Shown piece after piece: positions 24,715-37,062 of a stretch of DNA of 64,000 nt. Numbering within the stretch: the first letter of the stretch is position 1; each line of letters starts with the position of its first letter. The translations under genes and the position numbers were made by a program. Source of the DNA: Allacma fusca (lineage: Eukaryota > Arthropoda > Collembola > Symphypleona > Sminthuridae); NCBI GenBank assembly GCA_947179485.1, contig OX359245.1:70667067-70731066 (forward strand). Reading direction: 5' to 3'. A model generated the notes under the pieces. It was given only the letters and a program-made list of their open reading frames with translations. It did not search any database and was not told the origin of the DNA.

Positions 24715-27065
24715 ATAGTGGTGTTAGTTGTAGTATGATATTTAATAATAAGAAGGAATGTAATGAGCATGTAAGCCAACACGAAATAACAATTATTTAA
24801 TATGTTGCTAATAATGTAGGCAGGTATAGGAATGAGTAGGCGTGAAAGAAGCACGGTTCCAAAAATATAATAAACCATTTGTTAAACTTTATTGAACTAG
24901 TTCAAATATTTAAAATCATAGAATATATTTAAGTAATATTGAGCATGCTTGATTTAAGAGGGTTCATGAATACTGTTAGACCTCAGTTATTTGATGAAAT
25001 CAAAATCAATTTTACAAATTTAACAAATTTAATTCATATTAATTGCATATTCGAGAAGTTAGACTCTAAAGGTAACTCTCCAACATTAGTTAAGCGGATG
25101 CTTTAATTTTTTGATATAATTCTACATGTCAATATTATAGACGAAATTGTATAAACAATAATTCAAAATCCGATATTTATGAACATCGTTTTTTGTGAGT
25201 ATGGCTCAGGATTAGTTTAAGTCGGCATACCCATTCTCGATAAGATTATCACCGGTTTGAAAACGAAAAAGCTTAGCTCTTAAAAACAGAATAAATATTC
25301 CTTTAAACTTTATTCGATTACTTTCAACTTTTCCGAAAATTTAAAATCAAGTAGGATAGATTTAAGTGGCATTTTGCATTCAAATGATTTAAGCTGGGTA
25401 ACGGCTACTGTCAGCCCCACGATAGTTGAGCAAATTGCAAATGCTTTGCAAAGTTTTACTAATTTATAGAGTAGATTTCATAGTATGTTTGTATTTTTGA
25501 AAATTTAGACTGAGAGCAACTCAAAGAATAGCCAAATGGATGACTTCATTTTCTCATTTAATTCTTCATGTTAGTGATATTGACGTTACATTAGAAAACA
25601 TTATTTAAAGGCTAGTCCTAATGATCAAAGAGTTTTGTTAAAATGGGTCAGGGTTAGTTTTAATAGACATCCCCATTTTGGATATGGTAATTACTAAGTA
25701 TCAACCCAAGCAGTGGGGTACGTACACAAGACTACCATATTTACTTAAACATTCATTAGATTCTAGTAAAAAATGTTTATTTGTTAATGTCAATAATAGC
25801 AATACGGCTTAAAGTAATGCAATATTATTAGTTACCCAAAAGTGTTATAAAAATGATAGATACTTAGATTCTTGTTTTCTGTTTGCGATTGCTGCAGGTA
25901 TACGTGGTATTAGTTAGGTTTAAGAGAAATTGTAGCGTTATAGATGCTTTATTAGGCCGTCAGATATTACTGGCATAAAGTCCATGACAATAATCCAAGT
26001 GCCTAAGTTCGAACGCCAAAACTCTTTTACTCCTGTAAATATATTTGGTTTCAATAATGATGGTGTCACTGCAGATGTTGTCACTACACGTCGTTATTTA
26101 AATGCTGATATCACTATTTAATAGACTAAGATTGCAAAGTATTGCAAATTGCTGTCACTTTACAATATTTAATTACACTTGTTATTATACATGTTATGTT
26201 ATTCATCATGAAATTTAAAACAACTCGGAAGAGCAGACCCAGCTTATAACCGATGACAACAACCCCTATATTTTCGTCCATAGTATTATATGAGAATATT
26301 TACATGGAGACGCACATGACCCTGTGCTGAAAATGAAATTATTTCAGTACAACTTATAAGTGTTCAATAGGATTTAGAAGGAGACTGGATTATTTTGGAC
26401 TAGAAATTACAGATGTAATAGTTGTAGCATGATATTAAGTAATGGAAAGGTACATACACGATATATACAGTTTCATGTAAAGCAACATGAAACTGTAATT
26501 ATTGATGAAGTGGTAAATGAAGTTGTTTTTAAACGGAATAGAAACGAGAAGCAATGCAAGAAGCGCAAAATAACTACAAAGTTCAATAAATCCTCATAGA
26601 TTATTCGACGTGATCGAGCATTTCCAGTGATTTTAAATCATATGGAGTAGACTGAAGTCATATAGCACATGTAACCATTTACGAGGTGTGATGCACTCCG
26701 GCCGCGGTAATCTGACCAGATTAAAAATGATTTGGAATTTTTTACCAGTATTAAAATCATCATTCACATAAATTGCATTTTTGAAAAGTTCAAAACTGAG
26801 GTTAGCTCAAAACGAATTATTAAATGGATGTCGTCATTGTCACATATTATTCTTAAAACATGTAATATAGACGACACAATCGAAACTATTACTCAAAAAA
26901 TAGTGCTTATGATATTTGTGGAAGATTTTTGTAAGAATGGGTCAGGTTTAGTGTTAGTTGATATACGCATGCTAGACATGATAGATCTTTGTTTCTGTTT
27001 CTCGATATGATTATCACCAAGTATTAACCCCTGCTGGGTAGTACCTACATGACACTATCATGTTG
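24715..27065 (+). pseudogene. relic of Polinton-type DNA polymerase B N-terminal region, internally repeated
   Basis: Fragments in plus frames resemble the region before the exonuclease domain of Polinton-type polymerases. A C2H2-like piece occurs twice (about 24,720-24,790 and 26,390-26,500, the latter CNSCSMILSNGK then HVKQHE). A block ending in a GSG[L/W] motif occurs three times (about 24,960-25,290, 25,380-25,720, 26,700-27,065; the last contains KNGSGLVLVDI). It is followed by ITKYQP and GTY phrases. Further on are KNDRYLDSCFLFAIAAG (25,840-25,910) and VPKFERQNSFTPVNIFG (about 26,000). The Polinton at 33.6-56.7 kb has the equivalents QNGSGWRVASIDHLEV and DNDCFKYCVTASMF. Many stops and frame changes make it non-functional. 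It is distinct from the intact element and older. Confidence 0.6.
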
Positions 27066-27329
27066 ACTTGCAAATGTTGTGAATTCTAGTAAATGCATTT
27101 GTTATATTACGTCTTATCACTGATATACATAACATAATATAATTGAATAATATAACTTAAATGTATAAGTACGCCATCAGTTTTTCTACCGACCAGGTAA
27201 GGGTTTACCATTATACATTTTTATGCGTAGCTGTTTTAATATAATCAATTATCATTTTTACGAATAAGTCAGCATTGAATAAATCACGACAAAACTTTCC
27301 CTGGTGATTTCGATGTCGGATTTGGAGGC

Positions 27330-27470
27330 TAGAGGCTTAAAGCCGCCTATTCCACAGCATGGAGCGTTTCAACCCGTGAGGGCGTACACATGATCCCTAA
27401 TGCCTGGGACTAATCGCGTCAGAAAAAACGTTTAGTCGAAATTAAACCATTTGTCCAAATTCGCGTCTAA
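27330..27470. repeat. third copy of a 6.1-kb repeat block
   Basis: The phrases GAGCGTTTCAACCCGTGAGG and TGCCTGGGACTAATCGCGTC correspond to 6080-6190 (GGGAGTTTCAAGCCGTATGT and CCTGGGACTAATCCAGTCG). It is a dispersed repeat of unknown type. Confidence 0.5.
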
Positions 27471-28967
27471 TGAATCTCGTCCAGCTTTCTGGCTACAAAA
27501 TTAGGACCATTTGTTGGATAAGGAGGACACCGAAAAATTTGATCGAACCAAATTATAAACACGAAGGGTTTTTGTAAGGTAACACTGTTGAAAAAAAACA
27601 TGAAAAAAAACATGAATTAACAAAATACACTCGTTCGTTAGCAACAAATTTGAAATAATCACCAGAACACGCACTTCTCATAAAGTAAACCCTCACGTGC
27701 TTGTTCCATAATTTAAGATAGGGGAGCGTATATGCAATGGGTTTGCGGTAGTGTTTCTGTCTGTGCAAAGATTGGAAATTACTGAAATTGCAATTATAAT
27801 TGATAATGCAAGTATCAGTAAAGCCGTAACTGGTACTTGCTAAATGCGTAAATTAGATTATGCAAATAACCGAAATTGAACTAGCAAATAGTTCATAAGT
27901 TTCTTGTAGTTGGTAAGGCAATTGCAAACATATTTACATATAATTGCACCGAAAAGAACAATTTCAAGTGTAATTTTTACAATTTGTAATTGAAAGTATA
28001 AATCGTGGGCGAAGAAGCAAAGTAAATGTTCATTTTTGATTGGTAGCAAAAGGATGTACATGCAGCTTCACGAATTTGAAAAAAAATTGTATTAAACAAA
28101 TGATTTCGAATCTAAGCATACTGAAACAGTTATAAAAATGAAATAGCCTTCCTTTAATCTTTCAAATGCTAAAATATTGCAAAATCCTTCATCCTTCAAC
28201 ATATCTTTGCAAGAAGCCCTTAAACTATTTAACCTGTTTTTCTTTATTTGTGTGCAAATGGGGACATTTTGATTCAAAGATTCACTTAGATCATTTTGCC
28301 TCCTTACCGACGAAACTGTACAGTAAGTACAGTAACTACATTTGCTGAGACAATACTTGTGATTATTTTGCGCTCAAATTCAAAACGATTGCAAGTTGCA
28401 AATTAAATTGATAAGTATTTTAAAAATTGCAACTGTTTGCAGTGCAACCACTTGTAAATGCAATTGAATTACTTGCAATTTCAGTTGTGCTTATCCACTA
28501 ATTGCGATTATTAAATGCTTTTTTAATTGTAATTTGGGTACACAGAAATTGCACTTGCACCAAAAATCGCAATTAATGCTTTGCATGTTGTAAAATAACC
28601 GCAAATGAACCTAACTTGCAAGTTCAATTAGTAAGGCCCCTTTGCTACATACAAGACATGCATGCCAATGAACATACCGAACCGTTCCCAGAACTAGCTC
28701 ACAATCAGTTCATTGATTCCACTGGATCTTTATTTGAAGTCCATAAGCATTTGCTAGAATTCGGTGTTCAAAACTGAAATTTCTAATATACGATTTTCAT
28801 TTACTGCATTTTGTGAAAACTTGCAATTTCGGTTTTCTAAAAAAACGTCAGAAAACAAATTCAGCAAAACAAGGTCAAATCGACCACATACCTGCGCGTT
28901 GGAGGTGATGGGTAAAAAAATTTCGTAGTATACCTGTAAGTACATACATACGCTTGTATGTAGTTGC

Positions 28968-30000
28968 TAGGGCTCTTCACAACTTCAAGTAGTAGTTGCA
29001 ACTTGCAATTTCAATTACAACTTCAAGTCAAGTTCAATTTATTTTAACCATTAAATTGTAAATTGAAGTCAACTTCAATTTGAAACAAAATATTAGTTCA
29101 CAATTCAATTTCAACTTCAATTCAACTACCAAATAAAGCTTTTCATTTGAGAAGCCTAGTCAATTTAACTTCAAGTTGCTGAAGTACAAATAGTTGACAG
29201 TTGACGTGGACTAATTGGCAATTTCTGAACGAATTAAATATGTGCGTTGGAAAAAGCGTTGTAGTAAATTGCGTGAATCCACCGGTACTTTTAATGAAAA
29301 AATACTACGAGACGCTGTTGGCAACTCAAATCTCTAGAAATCTTGTTCACACAGTCTATAATGACGTTAAAATAATTCATGGGTTTAATCAACGTTATTA
29401 ATATGAGTGAGGAAAAGGAGAAAATCGTTGATTTAGTTGGTAATAGAGACTCAGAAGATGGTTCAAGCAGTCAACTAAAAACGAAAAAGAAATCCTTTGA
29501 CATAAACAAGCATTAGTATTCACCGACGGAGTTTAGAGTTGTCTGATATTTGAAAACCATTTTTTTAATTTTGTGAAGCAAAAATCAATTGCTATTTTAA
29601 AAAAGCTCTTCGGGGAAACTTGGTTTTACTTTAGTGGTATTAATTGTAGCTTCTTGTAATTTTACGCGATAGAAGGAATAAAGGAGCCATTATAATTTTT
29701 ATTTTGATATTAAGTAGAATCATTTAGTTGCACGTTAAATTGTTCGACTCAATTTAAACCAACTTCAAGTCAATTTCAATTCAACTTCAATTTGTACAAA
29801 TACTACTACTTGTAATTGCCAACTTCAAATATATATTGAAGCTATAAGTTGGTTTCCGGTAATTGACTGTTAATTAAAAAATTGATTTACAAATGGTCAA
29901 ATACCACTACTAGATTGAAATTGAGTTTAAAATTCAATTTCAAATACAACTTCAAGTTCAAATAACGTGATAGCTTATATTATAGTTGTGAGGAGCCCTA
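28968..30000. mobile_element. hAT-type MITE with AACTTCAA-rich body
   Basis: Ends TAGGGCTCTTCACAACT and AGTTGTGAGGAGCCCTA are inverted with one mismatch. Flanking 8-mers GTAGTTGC (28,960-28,967) and GTAGCTGC (30,001-30,008) agree in 7 of 8 positions. Both subterminal parts consist of degenerate AACTTCAA/TTGAAGTT repeats. A short open frame in the middle (29,201-29,401) has no recognisable product. Confidence 0.8.
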
Positions 30001-30846
30001 GTAGCTGCTTAGTATGTAAATGAAATTAATTTAAATAAAATTTTCCCCCACTTTTTGGGTCGTTCCCGAGTGACTGCAAACTAAACTCATATTTTAAATT
30101 GAACATTAAATTTTAGATTTAAACCCATTACAATTAATACGTGACATGCACAACTAATATATTTAGATATATTTTTTGGACCGTTCTTAAATAGTTTCGT
30201 AACTTTTCTCTTTACATACATGCAGTATCAATCTTAAAAGTTAAAATTCGTGATATTGTACGTACAATTGTTTCAGTACCAACCACATATCCAATTTCTT
30301 TCTTCAGTACATTTAAAGTTTGCAAAATGTACTTACTATATCGGATGCTACCTGTATTAATTTATGTTTGTAGAACACCCTTCCAAAGATGGCTGGAATA
30401 GAATTGGGTAGAAATCGGTCATGATTCTGAGGTCACATGTTGCTTTGATTTCCTGTAAAATTTTGTCGGAGTTGCAGGCTTCAGTTAAGTTTCTTTGCGA
30501 TTTGAATTTCAACCGGAAGGAATGTTCTACCGTCAAATTTGCAGCAGTCTTGTTGATAATCCTCTGAAGCTGATTCGAAATTGAAACGGTGGAGAGTAAT
30601 CTTGTAACCAGATTTGGAAGTTACTATTTGTGTAAATAACAACATTCATCGTAAATAATTTCGTATTTCAAATAAACAATGCCAAACAGGCTCATATAAA
30701 ATTACAATTGCATTCATCTACAGATATATATTTTTAATCATTCATAATAAAGGGTTAAAAGGAACAAATAATTTTTTTGCAAATTTTAATGATCCTGAAT
30801 TTCAACAGCTGAGAATCTGCAAATGGATTTATAGTTCAATGCTGAA

Positions 30847-31384
30847 TAGGGGTGAGTATCTCGTTGGTTTTAAAATTCTCGTTTGTCTCGTTCTCGTTTC
30901 TGAAAAAAATACGAAAACGAGATATTTTGAGAACGAGAGTAGCGAGAGTAAGCAAAGCACGAGACAAACGAGACAGGTCAAAAACATGTTTTTGCGTTGG
31001 AATATATGCAATTTAATTGTAGCCTGCACAAATTCTGGTGAGAAAACATACAAATTTATTTAATTTCACAAATCGGAACAATTCCAATGTGCAAAATATT
31101 TATTTTTGAGTTTGGGTCATAAAATGTGAAAACATGGAAGCCTTGAAAAGAATTAATGAAGACCTACCGCAATAAAAGCTAGCACCAAGAACTGCAAAAT
31201 GTCTTAATTGACAAAATGGTATAACAAAACACCCCATTTTTCAGTTTGATATGGGCTTTAACAAGATTTAATTGCAAACGATAATCTCGTTAAATAAAGC
31301 GAGATGTCTCGTACTGTCTCGTTGATGAATAAAGAGCGAGATAAACGAGATTCTCGTCTCGTTGTCTCGTTATACTCACCCCTA
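30847..31384. mobile_element. hAT-type MITE with perfect TIR and target duplication
   Basis: TAGGGGTGAGTAT at the left end and ATACTCACCCCTA at the right end form a perfect 13-bp TIR. ATGCTGAA flanks both sides (30,839-30,846 and 31,385-31,392). Subterminal regions carry many TCTCGTT/AACGAGA repeats. It is non-coding. Confidence 0.92.
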
Positions 31385-31392
31385 ATGCTGAA

Positions 31393-33442
31393 TGAACCAT
31401 ACTAAGATTAATTAAAATTTATACAGCTATTTCTTAGAATTCAAGACAACTTATGTATGTGTCTTACTGGTTACCACATTGATTGTTAGCGTTATTAAGC
31501 TAAAAAATAAATACTCTAATACGTGTTCAATCCTGAAAATTAATGCTTGATTCGATTGTATTAGTTTTATTAGCGTTTCTCAAATATTTTAATACAACCT
31601 TAACTTTACATGTGATAATTTTTTACCGGGAAAAATAACAATAGGTGAAGTGATCTAGCAAAATAAAATAAGTTGTGAAATAGGAAACCTATTTGAAATA
31701 GCTGTAGTATTAAGAATACATATTGTGTAAATTTTGTATCTTTTGGGTATACATTTTTATGACGTCTATATTTTATATATATTACCCAACGCAACCTCAC
31801 CCTCTGCGTTCTAAATTTGACACTCAAAAACGGGTAGGTAAAGATATTTACCTCCCTAAATCAGGGATTTTGGATACCAAATTGTTCTTATAAACTATGC
31901 CTAAATCTTTTTTACCTGACTAATAATAGGGAAATGGAAAGGAATCAGAATAATATTTATTCATAAGATTTTTAAAGGTTTTTTACAGTACTTGTGTTAA
32001 ATACAATATTTTATTTTCATAATTTTAGTTTTCCCAATGACTGTATTTCGGGTCTTAATTAATTATTTATTTAATCACCTGGAACTGAGGTGTGGGAGAA
32101 ATGAAGAATGTCATGTTCAAAATGCAAATATAGTTTCACTAAAACCTACAAATCAAACATTAAAAGCGAATACTAGGCTCATCTAATTAAGTAGAATATA
32201 TTTGTAAAGTAAAAGCATTCAGATTAATCTGGTTAAGATTTGATTTCAAGTTCATTTGAAGCTTCATACAAAAATTTTATGTACTGTACATGTATCCTAC
32301 TAGCCGAATGAGTTATTAAGGTGATCTTAAAACTCCTCGGGAATGGTTTTTTTACGCTTAACAGTTAACGTTGAACTCGTGCTCTGTATCTGCTGAATAG
32401 TGGCTTTAGCTTTGTGTTTTAAGCCAAATTAAGTACTAGAAATAAAACATGGGGACACGTGACACAAAAAATTAATAGTACCTGAAATACATTCAACCCC
32501 ATTGTTCAGTTTCCAAAATACAACACACAGAAGAGTTTTAGATGAAGACCAAATATGAAATGCAAAACACATGACATAAGTCCTCTGAGATTATAATATC
32601 AACAGAATAATTAATTATAAAATAAGAATTGTTTTTAAAATGCTGAGTTTCCAAAAAGTCAGCATTTCATATCCCTAAAATAGAAGTGGTTAATCTTTGT
32701 ATTTTTATTTTCCCGGAAGTATTTATAAGTATTAATGTTTACTGACGAAGTCAATGTATCTTCCACAACTATAGTTAGTTGGCTAAATGTCCTGAACTTG
32801 GTGAAATGCCTTGAAAACTTTAAAATGAATTAAAAATCTCTTACCTGGACTCAACTATTTTTGTGTTTGGCTGCGTCAACAGATTAACCTTGGTGATCTA
32901 CAAAATACACAAATAGTACATTAAAAGAGTTATTTTAGACAATTCAATTTTTTGGCCCATATTGACAAAAACATATATCGAATTTTTTCGAATGTAGATT
33001 TAGAAAAATTCAATCTTCTTCTGTTTTAGGGACGCTCTGACAGAGCACAACATCTTGGGGTGTATCAATCGTATTTTTAAAGGATTGTTTGTTTATAAAG
33101 ATAGTTCTCCCATAACAAAACAGAAATTTAACCTCAAGATGACTTTAGAAAATATATTTTTTATGGTCTATACTTTTTGAACCCTCTCATGTGATTCTCG
33201 GCAATTTTAATGTTTGGCTTACGTTTTGTGCTCGAAACAAAAATTTTGTTTCAATTGGAAACGCCAAATCCTTGCAAATTTAAAATTTCATTGTTAACTT
33301 TCAGTCTTATTTTCACGACACGACCCTTTCACAAAAATTACACGTCAATGTCCAATCGTCAATAATCTGGAAAATCTTCCGCAATTTTTTTCCAATAGGA
33401 TCTTTAATTCAGACAGTGTCCCACTCTTAGAGTTTTTTCGGT
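31393..33442. other. intergenic, no gene recognised
   Basis: AT-rich sequence between the last MITE and the satellite. I see no domain, RNA gene or element boundary. The short open frame at 31,606-31,827 is unsupported. Confidence 0.6.
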
Positions 33443-33571
33443 TACACCTCTAAACGCATAAAAGCTAAACGTATAACAGCTAAACGTATAAGCTCAATAC
33501 GCATAATGAGCTAAACGTATAAGGTATCTAAACGCATAATCATCTATACGTATAAGGTATCTAAACGTATA
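33443..33571. repeat. satellite array left of the Polinton
   Basis: Tandem CTAAACGTATAA-type units grade into a roughly 33-bp unit (ATCATCTATACGTATAAGG then TATCTAAACGTATA). The array continues in the same orientation at 56,672, so it is a host satellite split by the Polinton and not part of the element. Confidence 0.88.
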
Positions 33572-33710
33572 AGTAGTAGAAAGTTTAGATCATTTTTCCC
33601 TCCGAAGCCCTCAGGGCATTTTACCCGGGTGTTATGGGTCATGTGCGGGTTCCGGGGGAGGCGGGGCTTAAGTTCGGAGAGCTGGGGATATAGTTCGGGT
33701 GTGTTCGGGT
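33572..33710 (+). repeat. Polinton left TIR
   Basis: 139 bp, beginning with the short tandem AGTAGTAG typical of Polinton ends. It is GC-richer than its surroundings (contains GGTTCCGGGGGAGGCGGGGC). It matches the right TIR with one visible mismatch near its outer end. It probably carries the binding site for the integrase and the replication-priming end. Confidence 0.95.
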
Positions 33711-34070
33711 CAGTATGTAAATGTGTGGCTAGCATTGTGATAGTGTGTTAGGATTGGTGTTGTATGTATTTGATGTGTATGTGGGGGTATCAGGAGAGCG
33801 GTTGATTTAAATGAGTTGATAGAGTCTTCGGGCTGGACTGTGTGTATGTAGTATGTTGAGGTGGAGCGGTCAATTTGAAATGTGTTGTTGTGTCGTGAGA
33901 CTATACAGAGTAACGAGCAGAGTGAAGTATTCTGGGACTCAGTAATAATCAGGTAAGTTATTATATATTATTTACAAATATCGTAAAATGTATATTTTTG
34001 TTAACAAAACATGGTGCTTGGTGAGTAATTATTACTTTCAGATGGTCGGAGGCGATAATTAGTCGTATTC

Positions 34071-35828
34071 ATGTCGTTTGTTTACTCTTCGAGAGGAATG
34101 ATTTACATTTCATGTAAATCAATACAATTGGACTCGCTTATGAAGGGACACCGTTCAAACTGTTGGTGTGAAGTATCCAGTGTAAGTGAAGATAATGACA
34201 GTGTTGTGCTTGTAAGAATACAAGTAGGCTACAAAACAAAAATTAGTAATTAGTAATATTGTTTTTGATTGTTTAAGCTTGAGTGCAAGTGCATGTATTT
34301 AAGTCACATTTTTTTATTTCAGTGTGCCATCGGTTTAATAGCTGTGATGCTTGCCTACCCAATTGTGTTTGGGTAGCGCTGGAAACTGGAATGTGCGTAT
34401 GTCTCAACGAATTAAAGGAAGCAACCTCGGACATCCGATCAATTCGAAAAGGGGGTGAAATTTGCAGCGGATTTGCGGAGATCAATTGCAAAATACACAC
34501 GAGCACCTTACCCCCCTCATTTGTTACAGCTGACTGTCTTGCATATAATTCCAAAACGGAAACATTAAGTAAGTATGGTTTAAACCATAGAATTAAATTA
34601 TGAATATTTGATAAGCTCTCAGCCAGCATGATCACGTATTATAGTTTTTGTATCAAAAATAATTTTACTAGGGAATGTGAATTTAATAGGAGGTGTTAAT
34701 ATTGGCTTGCTTACAGGAAACTTCAGTGCTGGTTTATTTTCAGGAGTATTCGCGATTTTTATACTTTTGTTGATTGGTATGTTATGCTGGGCGTATCGGT
34801 TACGAATCAATTCTTTACTCGCTATTGTGGTTCAAACAATATTTGATGCTAGTGTCCGAGTGTGGAATCAGCTGGGAAGATGGGGAAGGTGTGCGTGGAA
34901 CAGGTTCTCCAGAAAACATGATGAAGATGCTCGTGAAAGATCTGTTAGGTGTAATATTTCTGCAGACCCAAGAGTGTTTTTCCAAGAATTAGTTGAAATT
35001 TCAGCTAATTTAGTACCGGACGCTGTAACAGGCGAAGAACAACTTGGAGATGATCAAGCTTTTATCAGTAGAAATCCTGTGCGTCGCCAAGCACCGCCAC
35101 CACCATCAGCCCTAGATGTTTCTCCAGCTCCACAACAACCCCAATTGCTCATTATAGCGGATCAATTAGGACCTCGTCAAGTTTTGGACCCAGTAGAGTC
35201 TCCTGCATTGCAAGTTGTTAGACATATACAAGAACAACATATTTGTATTGTAAATTCCCATCGTCAGCTTGCTACCGAGTTTCAAGTCTTAATGGATCGA
35301 GTTAATCAAATGCAAAATCGAATAGCTCGCGAGTATGAAATTCGGGAACAAGCTGAGGAAAATCGCAGAGAGCGGTGGGAACGAGAAAGATTCTACAGAA
35401 ATTCTCGCATTCGCGAATTGGACGAGGAAGCTGAGCTAAGATATTTGAATTTGCAACATCAGCAGCAGCAGGAACAACAGCAGCAGCAGGAACAAGGTAC
35501 AAGTTTTGTAGGAGATGATGCTCAGCATATGAAACAGGAGGATCTGTCCGAGCAAATGTCATCATTAGAAGATGATACGATTCTACGACATTCAGAGATC
35601 CGGGTATTGCCTCAGCAATCAATTAATCCAGATAGTGGTGTAGATGAACAACAACAGCAACTATCTCGATCGGAGGTAAATTCTTACGTGGAGAATGAAT
35701 CTCAGATGCGACATCAACTCGTTTCAGAAGGTATACGAGTCCAACCATCAAGAGCGTCCAAAAACACTCAACCTGGCTATTTCAAGAACACAGTTTCGTG
35801 GAAAAATAAAATAACTCCGAAAAAATGA
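34071..35828 (+). CDS. candidate spliced single-pass membrane protein with long Q-rich coiled-coil tail
   Basis: First accessory gene of the Polinton. The main exon (34,672-35,828, 385 codons) begins with a hydrophobic segment (GVFAIFILLLIGMLCWAY) followed by basic residues, then about 330 residues: a proline-rich stretch, a charged heptad-like region around EYEIREQAEENRRER, and glutamine runs. A preceding exon at 34,323-34,565 has good splice signals (TTTATTTCAG acceptor, GTAAGT donor, matching phase). It encodes a domain with eight cysteines, suggesting an extracellular part. The first exon is uncertain: an ATG at 34,071 opens a suitable frame, but the best-looking donor (34,182) gives the wrong phase. 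A non-coding exon ending at 33,952 (CAG before GTAAGT) probably supplies the leader. No family is recognised. The topology could suit a virion or host-membrane protein, but fusion or receptor activity cannot be inferred. Confidence 0.55.
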
Positions 35829-36389
35829 CTGTCAGAGGTAATATAATTATTATTGTTTGGGTCTTCACCCCATTTTTCACATTATTTCGATCTTGTTGAT
35901 TAAATTTTAGCTGTGTTTTTAGTGAGTGTTAGTAAATTAGTTACTGAAAATGTTTGATTTGTTGATTTCTTAAATCCCTTTAAATAATTACTGAGGAATT
36001 TTTGTATTTAGTTTCTAAGGGATGGTAAAAATATAGAGATGACGTAATATGTTAGTTACTACAAAATAACCGAAATGTTATTGTAGGGGAAAATTACCTT
36101 TGGCATTATGAGGGGAATGATTACCTGAGTGGCAGTCATCATTATATAGACAATTTACTGTATTGAACCTTTTCCCATGAATGCGAAATTCTAAAGAATT
36201 AATTTTAACAGGAGAACTGAAGGAACTAATTTTGTGTTATAATCATTAGAATAGAGAATAAAAACAATAATCGGAAAACTAGCCAGTTTCTTTGAAAAGT
36301 TTTTATAAGTTTTGGCGAGAATAACTGAAGAAGGAGATGATTTGCGCTCATTAAGTTCTCGAGGAGCTCCTCACTCAACGCACTCATGC

Positions 36390-36900
36390 CCATAACGTTT
36401 GAACTAATACACTATCGACGTCTTTTTATTTAATAAGCTTGTAGCCAACAGTGAGTAGACTCTGTTATACTCTAAATGTGTTGAGCTGAGCTGAATATTT
36501 CAATATTTATCACAATTTGAAGTCATGTCATATGGTCGGTTCAAATAGCTATTACCTATACATTCAAATGTCAATAACTTTTCAAGCGATGTACTTTCGG
36601 AGTCCTTTTATTTAATAGGAGTGTAGCCTACAGTGAGTAGACGCTGTTATACTCTACATTTATCAAGCTAAGCCGAATATGTTAATATTCATCACAATTT
36701 GAAGTCATGTCATAAGGTCGGTTCAAATAGCTATTACCTATACATTCAAATGTCAATAACTTTTCAAGCAATGTACTTTCGGAGTCCTTTTATTTAATAG
36801 GAGTGTAGCCTACAGGGAGTAGACTCTGTTATACTTTAAATTTGTTGAGTTAAGCCGAATATTTTGAAAGTTATTGCAGTCATGTCATATGGGGATTTTG
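36390..36900. repeat. 182-bp tandem repeat, about 2.7 units
   Basis: Units share CACAATTTGAAGTCATGTCA and GTACTTTCGGAGTCC; the latter occurs at 36,591 and 36,773, fixing the period at 182. It lies in the 1.2-kb non-coding stretch between two plus-strand accessory genes (35,829-37,062), where no gene is visible. It could be a regulatory or replication-related array. Confidence 0.85.
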
Positions 36901-37062
36901 AATGGTTGTTCAGATCTGGGATAGGTACGCACCTTTGTGTCATGCATATTGCGTCTAAATATTGAGAGGGAAATTTGTATTTGCTTTCTGTTAGAGGTTT
37001 TCTCATTTGACATTTGTCTCAAGTTCTAAAACATTAGCTTTTACTTTAAAATTGGGCGGAAA

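Noticed and set aside
30829-31063. Paired 74-codon frames on opposite strands
   Set aside because: They lie inside the hAT MITE and reflect its TCTCGTT repeats.
33443-33571. CTAAACGTATA repeats as the outer part of the Polinton TIR
   Set aside because: They run in the same orientation on both sides and rejoin in register when the element is removed, so they are host satellite.
34619-34810. Minus-strand 63-codon frame
   Set aside because: Antisense shadow of the membrane-protein exon.
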